Origin: CAWBAT01 sp046331665 | GTDB taxonomy: Bacteria; Acidobacteriota; Terriglobia; Versatilivoradales; Versatilivoraceae | Assembly (NCBI GenBank): GCA_046331665.1 | Contig: JAXLQK010000017.1 | Location: 62,001-126,000, forward strand | Length of the DNA: 64,000 nucleotides | Reading direction: 5' to 3' | Shown: one piece after another, positions 18,684-26,428 of the stretch | Position numbering within the stretch: position 1 is the first letter of the stretch | How the letters are laid out: each line of letters opens with the position of its first letter | The notes under the pieces: model-generated | Database searches by the model: none | The model's input: only the letters and a program-made list of their open reading frames with translations | Told to the model about the DNA's origin: nothing | Program-made: the position numbers and the translations under genes

Positions 18684-19400
18684 CTACGGCAAGAATTTGG
18701 CCGCCATCTGGTGCCACCACGGCCAGTCATGACCCGTCCCGGTTCCCCACACGTCCAAAGAGTGGGGGATGCCCCTTTCGTTCATGATGTGGGACAAACG
18801 TATATTCTCTTCCAGGCAGAAATCGTGCTCCCCGGTCGCCAGGACGAATTTCGAGAGTTCACGAAAGCGCCCGTGATACCAGGTGTCGGTAAGATTCTGT
18901 AAAAAATCGGGAGGACAATTAAAATAGCAATTGTCATCAAAATAGCCGTTCAGAAACTGGTGAATGTCAAACGCTCCACCCATGCTTACGCACCCACTGA
19001 CCAGATCGGGGTGACGAAGGCAAAAATTGACAGCATGATAGGCGCCAAAGTTACACCCTGTCACCAACGGCGCACTGGTGCGGTTTTGCGATAGGATGTA
19101 AGGAATGGCTTCCCGCAGGAGGTAATCTTCATAATCCAAATGGCGCAATACCCGCGCTCCCGGCGGGGCACTTTCGTTGTACCAACTTTCTGCATCAATG
19201 CTGTCGACACAAAATGCCTGGAGCTCCCCATTTTCGAAACGTGGTCGGATGGCTTCTATCATTCCACGATCTTCGTAATCGAAAAAACGGCCCTTGGCTG
19301 TGGGAAAAACGAGCAAAGGGGTTCCCGCATGCCCAAAAACCAGGAGTTCCATACTGCGTCCCAAAGAAGGACTATGCCATTTCACGTATTGGCGATTCAT
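18684..19400 (-). CDS. Esterase-family alpha/beta-hydrolase with substituted nucleophile
   Basis: This 238-aa protein belongs to the putative esterase (PF00756-like) family. It has a conserved N-terminal block (WHSPSLGRSMELLVFGHAG), CVDSIDAESWYN and TGHDWPWWHQ near the C-terminus, which supplies the likely catalytic His. The nucleophile elbow, normally GxSxG, reads GCNFGA at residues 115-120, with Asn117 (codon AAC) where Ser (AGC) is expected. Unless this is a sequence error, the protein may lack hydrolase activity or act as a binding protein. It is the first gene of the operon with the small membrane protein and the nitrilase. Confidence 0.8.
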   Translation of the reverse strand: MNRQYVKWHSPSLGRSMELLVFGHAGTPLLVFPTAKGRFFDYEDRGMIEAIRPRFENGELQAFCVDSIDAESWYNESAPPGARVLRHLDYEDYLLREAIPYILSQNRTSAPLVTGCNFGAYHAVNFCLRHPDLVSGCVSMGGAFDIHQFLNGYFDDNCYFNCPPDFLQNLTDTWYHGRFRELSKFVLATGEHDFCLEENIRLSHIMNERGIPHSLDVWGTGTGHDWPWWHQMAAKFLP

Positions 19401-19917
19401 AGCGGAGGATCTCTTCGTCCAATAGTTGCAGGGAACTAGGTGAGGAACAGACAGATTGCGTGAAGGGACGTCCCATCACATTTCCAACCAGGGTAAGGAA
19501 TCATATCCTGTGTGACTGGCGAAAGGCAATCGCGGAATTGCAAATGAGGTCCATCTTTGGTCGGGTTGAAGGAACTTCTGCGTTGTATCGATGCGAATCC
19601 CCACTGGGGAGGGGAAATTCGACGCATGGCGGAAAGGATGGGTTCGAGTTTGGTCTATTCCTCCGAACCCCTGGAGACGCCGCGCCCTCGCGGCGCTTTT
19701 TCGTGACGGGACGAGGGCGTTACACCTCAGCCTCCCGGTTCCCCTCCTGACCCAGGAGGCGAGTAGAGGCATGTGGCCAGGTTAATGGAAGCATCCCTGT
19801 CCCCGCCGGGAAAGTTGCGTTGCCTCACATTCCGTGGAATGCTTGTGTTGCTCTGCATTTTCGTCCTGATGAAGGGTGAGATTCATGGCATCATTTTTGC
19901 ACAAAAACGGAGGGAGC
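19401..19917. other. Intergenic, one GC-rich hairpin followed by a T-run
   Basis: About 517 bp lie between two divergent genes, and no supported ORF is present. At about 19678-19701 a GCCGCG-ccct-CGCGGC hairpin is followed by GC and five Ts. On the + strand this has the form of an intrinsic terminator, although no + strand gene precedes it. Confidence 0.35.
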
Positions 19918-21357
19918 ATGTCCAGCCGGCAAAGCTACCATATGACCCCCGAGGCCTTCCGAGAATATGGCCGTGCGGTTGTGGATTGGATTGCAGACTA
20001 TTACGAACAAATCGAATCGTTACCGGTTCATTCGAGGTCAACGCCAGGAGAAATTCGTACAGCCTTGCCTGAACATCCGCCGTTCGAGGGAGAATCCTTT
20101 GCGGCAATTCTAAAAGATATGAACGAAGTGATTCTTCCCGGAGTCACTCATTGGCAGTCCCCTAATTTTTTTGCCTACTTCCCGGCCAATGCCTCCGGAC
20201 CTTCCATTCTGGGGGAGTTGCTCTCGGCCGGTCTTGGAGTGCAGGGGATGCTATGGACAACCAGTCCGGCTTGCACAGAATTGGAAACGCTTGTCCTCGA
20301 TTGGCTGGTAGAGATGTTGGGACTGCCGCCACAATTCCGATCGGAAAGTTCCGGCGGCGGGGTGATTCAGGACACGGCCTCGAGTGCGACTCTGTGCGCG
20401 TTGCTGGCCGCCCGCGAGCGCATCACCCATTTTCGGGCGGGTCGAACTGGATGCCGGGAACCATTGACAGCCTACTGTTCAACGCAAGCACATTCCTCCG
20501 TTGAAAAAGCGGTCAGGATTGCGGGTTTGGGAAGCGACTCCCTGCGTCTTATAGAAGTGGATGATGCTTTTGCGATGAAGCCGGAAGCCCTGGCCGCCTC
20601 AATCCAAAAAGATCGCCGGGAGAGCCTCGTCCCGTGTTTCGTTTGCGCCACTGTCGGGAGCACTTCGTCTCATGCCATCGATCCTGTTCCGGAGATTGCA
20701 CGCATTTGCCGGGAATATGGCCTTTGGCTGCATGTGGATGCCGCCATGGCAGGCAATGCCGCGATTTGCCCGGAATATCGTCACCTGCAAACGGGTTTGG
20801 AGAGAGCGGACAGCTACTGTTTTAATCCCCATAAATGGTTATTTACAAATTTCGACTGCGACTGTTTTTACGTGGCCGATCGCTCGGTTCTGATCAAAAC
20901 CCTCAGCATTCTGCCCGAATATCTGCGGAACCAGGCCACCGAATCAGGCGCCGTGATCGATTATCGCGATTGGCACATTCCACTCGGCAGACGCTTCCGG
21001 GCCTTGAAACTTTGGATGGTGATTCGCCATTATGGGGTGGAGGGGTTGCGCCATCATATCCGGCAGCACATCCAATGGGCGCGGGATTTTGCCGGCTGGA
21101 TCCAACAGTCCCCGCAATTTGAGTTAATCGTGCCGCCGCCGCTGAACCTGGTATGCTTTCGATATAAAGGGAGCGATGACCTTAACCGCAGGCTGTTAGA
21201 CGCCCTCAACCAAAGCGGAAAATTGTATCTGACGCACACCATGCTTGGCGGGCGATGCGTCCTGCGATTCTGCGTTGGACAAACCAACACCGAAGCCCGG
21301 CACGTCGCCGAGGCCTGGCGAATCATTCAGGAAACCGCCGCCGCGCTTGGCAAATAG
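19918..21357 (+). CDS. Group II PLP-dependent decarboxylase (aromatic-L-amino-acid decarboxylase-like)
   Basis: This is a full-length ~479-aa enzyme of the pyridoxal-dependent decarboxylase family. It begins with the typical MTPEAFREYGRAVVDWIADYY segment. It carries HWQSPNFFAYFPAN (substrate loop), DTASSATLCALLAARE, HVDAAMAGNA (PLP ring-contacting Asp), and the Schiff-base Lys K306 in FNPHKWLFTNFDCD. The fold and motifs place it with tyrosine/DOPA/tryptophan decarboxylases, giving an aromatic amine and CO2 as the likely products. The exact substrate is not determinable. The start at 19918 has GGAGG 6 nt upstream, and an earlier in-frame ATG at 19876 lacks this. Confidence 0.92.
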   Translation: MSSRQSYHMTPEAFREYGRAVVDWIADYYEQIESLPVHSRSTPGEIRTALPEHPPFEGESFAAILKDMNEVILPGVTHWQSPNFFAYFPANASGPSILGELLSAGLGVQGMLWTTSPACTELETLVLDWLVEMLGLPPQFRSESSGGGVIQDTASSATLCALLAARERITHFRAGRTGCREPLTAYCSTQAHSSVEKAVRIAGLGSDSLRLIEVDDAFAMKPEALAASIQKDRRESLVPCFVCATVGSTSSHAIDPVPEIARICREYGLWLHVDAAMAGNAAICPEYRHLQTGLERADSYCFNPHKWLFTNFDCDCFYVADRSVLIKTLSILPEYLRNQATESGAVIDYRDWHIPLGRRFRALKLWMVIRHYGVEGLRHHIRQHIQWARDFAGWIQQSPQFELIVPPPLNLVCFRYKGSDDLNRRLLDALNQSGKLYLTHTMLGGRCVLRFCVGQTNTEARHVAEAWRIIQETAAALGK

Positions 21358-21636
21358 AGGTCAGATTAAGAAGAGCACCCAATGCCGTCGGAAAGTCTCC
21401 TTGTCATCGGGCGGGTTATTATGGTCTAGATGGATGCTTTCATCGGCGTGGCTCCGTTAGGAGCTTTCTGTATATAGATGCCAATCAAAGAAAGATGAAT
21501 TAGCTCCGTAGGAGCGTCCTGTAACTCGCCGTGAAACTGAAATTAAGGATCGAATGAAGGATTATTAACTCAATGACATGGAAGGTGCTGCCCATCTAAA
21601 AACACCATCGTAGCCGACGAGAGGAGAATCAAGGCC

Positions 21637-22071
21637 TTGGAAACCCCTCAGACCGAATTTTCAATTATTGTAGATACCGACCCTGCGCGGTTGGATAGGG
21701 ATGCCATTTTCGAATTTCTGTCCCAATCCTACTGGGCGAAAGGAATCACACGGGAAATTGTGGAGCGGTCGATCCAGAACTCCCTTTGCTTTGGTGCTTA
21801 TGCTTGGGACAAACAGGTGGGATTCGCGCGAGTGGTGACGGATTTTGCAACTTTTGCCTACCTGGCTGATGTGTTTGTCCTGGAATCCTTTCGGGGTAGG
21901 GGAATTGGCAGAAAGATGTTGGCGGCGGTTTTGGCGCACCCCCAGTTACAAGGTCTGCGCCGCTGGCTTCTGGCGACTCGAGATGCCCATGGGATCTATT
22001 CGCAATTCGGATTTGTTCCTCTCAAAGCGCCGGGACGGTTTATGGAGATCCACCGGCCGTATCAAGACTAG
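21637..22071 (+). CDS. GNAT family N-acetyltransferase
   Basis: The product is 144 aa with the GNAT acetyl-CoA binding signature (ESFRGRGIGRKML at about residues 86-98) following the core strand ADVFVLE. The N-terminal part (FEFLSQSYWAKGI) and the end (QFGFVPLKAPGRFMEIHRP) match the small single-domain GNAT branch often annotated as 'GCN5-related'. The start is a TTG with GAGGAG upstream. The substrate is unknown. The gene is convergent with a small secreted protein gene, with a hairpin between them. Confidence 0.85.
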   Translation: METPQTEFSIIVDTDPARLDRDAIFEFLSQSYWAKGITREIVERSIQNSLCFGAYAWDKQVGFARVVTDFATFAYLADVFVLESFRGRGIGRKMLAAVLAHPQLQGLRRWLLATRDAHGIYSQFGFVPLKAPGRFMEIHRPYQD

Positions 22072-22124
22072 GTCTCTCAATGCCTTTAGATAAACAAATG
22101 AAAATGCCTCCCAAGACAAAGAAT

Positions 22125-22156
22125 GGGCCCACAACCCCTTGAATGGTCGTGGGCCC
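22125..22156. terminator. Bidirectional terminator-like hairpin
   Basis: The 8-bp stem GGGCCCAC/GTGGGCCC has a 16-nt loop and lies between two convergent genes. The minus-strand side is followed by a T-rich stretch (ATTCTTTGTCTT). It could end both the acetyltransferase and the secreted protein transcripts. Confidence 0.6.
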
Positions 22157-22164
22157 GTACCTTA

Positions 22165-22575
22165 TTACTTTGCGGCTACGTAAATGGTTTCAGGTGCTTT
22201 GTAATTCTTTGCAACCTGCAACTCTTTGGTGGTTTTTGGCACTGCCGTACCTTCGTTGCTCCCATTCCAGATTTGGGCCAGATAATAGATGTCTCCATAG
22301 CGACGGAAGACAAACATCGGCGCAACTGTTTTGCCATTGGCTACGGGAACAGTTTGAAAGACAACCGCGCTGTTGTTCGCGCTGTCCACGATCTTGGTGA
22401 TTCCCGGAGACACTACCTTAATGACGTATGTACCTTCGGGGAGCGACTTGTCAGCCACCAGGAAGCTGAAAGGGATATCCCCTTTGAGTGACGCGATACC
22501 ATTTTGAGCATAGAGTGTCCCTGCAACCAGCATGCCCAACAAGAGAATCGGGAAAATGACGATGAATTTTCTCAT
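22165..22575 (-). CDS. Small secreted protein of unknown function
   Basis: The product is 136 aa with a signal peptide (MRKFIVIFPILLLGMLVAGTLYAQ). Its mature domain is beta-rich, and the segments IPFSFLVADKSLPEGTYVI and VDSANNSAVVF resemble a small secreted family that is frequent in Acidobacteriota. The ATG at 22575 has GGAGG at the right distance. A similar type of short secreted protein is encoded at 38193-38612. Function is unknown. Confidence 0.75.
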   Translation of the reverse strand: MRKFIVIFPILLLGMLVAGTLYAQNGIASLKGDIPFSFLVADKSLPEGTYVIKVVSPGITKIVDSANNSAVVFQTVPVANGKTVAPMFVFRRYGDIYYLAQIWNGSNEGTAVPKTTKELQVAKNYKAPETIYVAAK

Positions 22576-22942
22576 AAAAGCCTCCTCTCCTTTAGATTTC
22601 AGAAGGTATTTCACATCCGATTGGCTGCAACGAATTAACCCGCGGAAATGATTCCCCATATCTTGCTCCTTTGGTCCTCTATACCGTTTCCGGAGCTTTT
22701 TCCCTTCTGTTCTATAAGGCGTTAGACAGCCTCAAAACGCGACATGACTTGAAGATCTTTTTTGAGAAGGAGAGTCGTCCTGGGTTTGCCGCTGAGTTCC
22801 GAGAAATTTTGAAGAGGTGTATCTGCTGGGCAGGGTTGAAGTTATAGAACGGGAATCCCTTCGTCCCGCGTCTGGTAGCCGCGATTGAAGAGCGCTTTGT
22901 GCCACTCAATCGCGGCTATTTGGTTCGGGTTGCAATGTTGAA
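22576..22942. other. Intergenic, no supported gene
   Basis: This is the likely upstream region of the small secreted protein gene, adjoining the tandem repeat array. I see no ORF with family resemblance and no RNA gene. Confidence 0.4.
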
Positions 22943-23539
22943 ACTCCCGCTTTGTCATGCCGCGTGCAGGCGACCAATGAGCCTTGAAGAAGGAATTCGC
23001 GGCTGGGGACAGCACCTCCCACTTTCTTCATAATGTGGGAGGCTGCCTCCGGCAGGCGACCAATGAGCCTTGAAGAAGGAATTCGCGGCTGGGGACAACG
23101 CCTCCCACTTTTTTTATAATGTGGGAGGCTCCCTCCGGCAGGCGACCACGTAGGCTTTCAAGTGAGAAGTCGCCGCTGGGGACAACGCCTCCCACTTTAT
23201 TCAAAATGTGGGGAGGTTGGCTCCGGCAGGCGACCAATGAGCTTCAAGTGAGAAGTCGCCGCTGGGGACAACGCCTCCACTTTATTCAAAATGTGGGAGG
23301 TTGGCTCTGCTGAGCGAGCGATGAGCCTTCAAGATGGAAGTCGCCGTTGAGGACAGCGCCTCCCGCTTTTTCATAATGTGGGAGGCTGCGCCCGGCAGCT
23401 CGACAATGAGCCTTCAAGTGAGAAGTCGCCGCTGGGGACAGCGCCTCCGCTTTTTTCATAATGTGGAGGCTGCCTCCGGCAGGCGGTAATGAGCCTTCAA
23501 GTGAGAAGTCGCCGCTGGGGACGGCACCTCCCACTTTCG
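22943..23539. repeat. Tandem array of ~85-bp palindromic units (about seven copies)
   Basis: Units recur with a period of 85-87 bp; GTGGGAGG-type starts lie at about 23035, 23121, 23208, 23293, 23378 and 23463. Each unit contains a CTCCGGCAGGCG-like segment, ATGAGCCTTCAAGTGAGAAG, TCGCCGCTGGGGACA and a final CGCCTCCCAC. The junction of adjacent units forms a strong hairpin (GCCTCCCAC, an AT-rich loop, GTGGGAGGC). The units differ by scattered substitutions and short indels. The array is non-coding and ends just past the 3' end of the decayed kinase gene. Confidence 0.9.
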
Positions 23540-23566
23540 AAATACGCGTCAATCGTGGTTACGTGT

Positions 23567-26259
23567 CTACGGCTGAAAATTCATGCGGCGTAGCAGATCC
23601 TGAAAGCGTGGGTCGGGAGCGAATGGGCTCCCAAGCGCGACGTGTCTTCAATTGGACCATCTGCCAATCATGTTGTTGGTAGGACTTTTTCCAGCCATTT
23701 AACTGCCTGGTCTGCGTTACCGAGTTGGGCATAAGCTAGCGCGATCCCGTAAGGGGAATCGCGTCGTTGAGCCTCCGAGAGTTGCCATCTCCTGTACCCC
23801 TCGGGTCCCGATTGTTGGTAGGCGCGCTCAAGGCTCGCCAATTTCTCGGCAGGGATTCCCCACGTTGTGATCGCTTTTTGAAGCTCTCGGATGGCTTCTC
23901 CGTACCTCTGCTTTGATTTCGTAAATGCCGATCAGGAAGCCACGTGCGCGGGGATCGTTAGGGTCTAGTTCCAGTATGCTGCAATTGAGTGATGGCTCGT
24001 TCATCTTGATGCACGGAGAAGAAGATGCTGCCCAAGGCCAGGTTTGGAGAAACGGAAAGAGGATCGCGGTCAACGGCGCGCTGTGCCTCTACGAGCGCCT
24101 CTGGAAAACGGCCCATGCAAGATAAAAACCAGGCGTATTCAAACGGGCCTCGACCAGGTTTGGATCGAGCGAGCAGGGCCCGCTGAAATTCTTTATCCGC
24201 CTCGCCCCAATCCCAGCGGTAGTGAAAGCGCTCGCAGCCGGGGTATAACGTACTTCGGGAACCGTATCATCAATGGTGAGTGCTGTTTTCAGGGCGGCCT
24301 CGAATTGGGGGAGTGCTTCTTGGGGTGGCACAGCACCCTCAATCCAAAGCCAACCGTACGAGGTTGCAAGCCCCGCGTAAGCAGGAGCCCAGCCCGGATC
24401 GGCTTTGATCGCTTTTTGGAAATACTCAACCGCCTTCGAAATCCGTCTGGGGTCCACTTGCTATAGTAATACCGGCCCTTCAAATACAATTCAAAGGCCT
24501 CAGGCTGAACTGGGTGAGAGCGGCCCATGGAAAGGCGCATCCGCTCCTCAGGGGTCAGCTTGATTCTGACCTCATTTGCGATGGAACGTGCCACTTCTCC
24601 CTGTATCGATAGCACATCCCGCAGGTTGCGCTCATAGCTCTCCGCCCAGACGTGCCGGTCGGTAGGGGCGTGTAGCAAGTTGGCGGTGATTCGCACATGG
24701 TCCCCTGAACGTTGGACCGTGCCCTCCACGAGGGGCGTCCACATTTAATTCGCGCCCCGATTTCAGGAAGCGGTTTCCTGGTCCCCTTATAGCGCATCAC
24801 CGAGGTTCTGGAGATCACGCGTAAGGCAGTCTTACCCAGATTGGTGATCAGCTCTTCGGTCATGCCATCGGCGAAATATTCCTGCTCTGGATCGTGAGAG
24901 AGATTTTCCAGCAGCTTGAACTGCGATCGATGTGATCTTGGGAGAAAAGACATTTGGCTTGGTCGCCATAATAGACGTCACCAGTCGATCTCGCAGCCCG
25001 CTCACATTGAAAGCCATCGCTAAAGCTACGATTCACTGCGCCGAGTCCTGCTGTCAATTTCCAAATCAGCCGACGCGGTTTCTTCGATCGAGCCATGGGC
25101 TTGGAAATCAACACGATCGGTCTCGCCTTAACGATGAAGGAATTACTCCACAAGCCTGCGCAATCCACTTTAGCTCCAACAGCAAGTCATGGGCCGTCTG
25201 CAAGCGTCTTCGGATCTTTCGCCAGGCACGTCCGGACAACCCGATCCAGGCCTGGAGGGCAGAGGTTGAATCTTCGTGATGGGCATGGGTTCAGCGGTCA
25301 GAATCGCGCTTGCCAGGCTCCGCTTTTGGTTCTCCTTGAAAGGCCCTGTGCCCGGTGGCCATCTCATACAAGACCACCCCGAAGGCAAAGATGTCAGTCC
25401 GCCCGTCCACCTGCTTTCCCTCCACCTGTTCGGGAGCCATGTATTCCAGTGTCCCCAGGACCATTCCTTCTTCCGTGAGGCTCTCGTCGCGTGCGGAGAT
25501 CGGCCTCGCAGAGCTCGGCCCTCCATCCAAGTCACCCCGCTGGAGGGCTGAGCTCCGAGAAGCCGATTCTGTATACTTCGCCAAGCCAAAGTCGAGCAAC
25601 TTCGCTCCTGTTTTGGTCAGCATGATGTTGCCCGGCTTCAAGTCCCGATGCGTGATGCCATGCCGGTGAGATTGATCCAGGGCAGTGACGATTTCAATGG
25701 CCGTTTTGAGAAGTGGTGTGGTGGGCAGCGCACCCTCGATCAACCGCTGTGCCAGTGTCTCACCCTCCACATATTCCATCACCAGGAAGTCGATGCCATC
25801 TTCTCTCCCGATGTCGTACAGCGCACAGATATTCGGGTGATTCAAGCTGGCAATGGTGCGGGCTTCCAATTCAAAACGCTGGCGCAGATCCACTCGTTCT
25901 GACAGATGATTTGGAAGAATCTTGATGGCTACGGTACGATCCAATCGGGTGTCTCTGGCTTTATAAACCTCCCCCATCCCTCCAGCTCCGAGGGAAGCGA
26001 GAATCTGGTAAGGACCCAATTGCTGTCGAGTCAGCAAAGCCGGCATATCTCGACTTGGTCCTTGGGCGATTTCTTCCAGAGCCGGGTTCTTTAAGGATCC
26101 CCCTGCCCGGGCGTGGGCTTCTAATAGGGTCTGCACTTCCCGCAGTAAAGATTTATCTCCGACACAGGCGCGCTCTAGAAAAGTGATGCGCTCTACTTCG
26201 GAAACCTCAAGAGCGGACTGGTAAAGCTTGTTGATCTGTTTCCACCGGTCAGACGTCAT
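23567..26259 (-). pseudogene. Decayed Ser/Thr protein kinase with TolB-like and TPR regions
   Basis: This is a frameshifted paralogue of the intact gene directly upstream (26429-29128). The kinase part is still open (25291-26259), with GAGGMGEVYKARD, HRDLKPGN and DFGLAKY. Its frame is then lost in the sequence after FQGEPK. Homologous segments continue in changing frames: MAFNVSGLRDRL near 25010, DPEQEYFADGMTEELITNLG near 24900, EGTVQRSGDHVRITANLL near 24720, TPR-like AVEYFQKAIKADPG near 24420, and finally DPRFQDLLRRMNFQP ending at 23567. At least six indels are needed, so it is a pseudogene unless the assembly is very poor here. The 5' two-thirds of the kinase domain could still yield a truncated product. 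Confidence 0.85.
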
Positions 26260-26428
26260 GGCGCAACTGATGAGCGAGAAATGGTCTTGTTACTTGTTCC
26301 GACACCTGTGGGGAGAGACCGCGATAAATGTGCCTTGATAATTCAGTAGGTTGAGGAAAAGGGATGCATTCTTCTAATGGAATGATAAATCACAATTGAC
26401 GCAAAAGCGCTCCCATCGTGGCTGCCGC

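Noticed and set aside
22943..23539. Possible CRISPR array
   Set aside because: The units are ~85 bp and repeat over their whole length with no unique spacers, and no cas gene is nearby. It is a tandem repeat.
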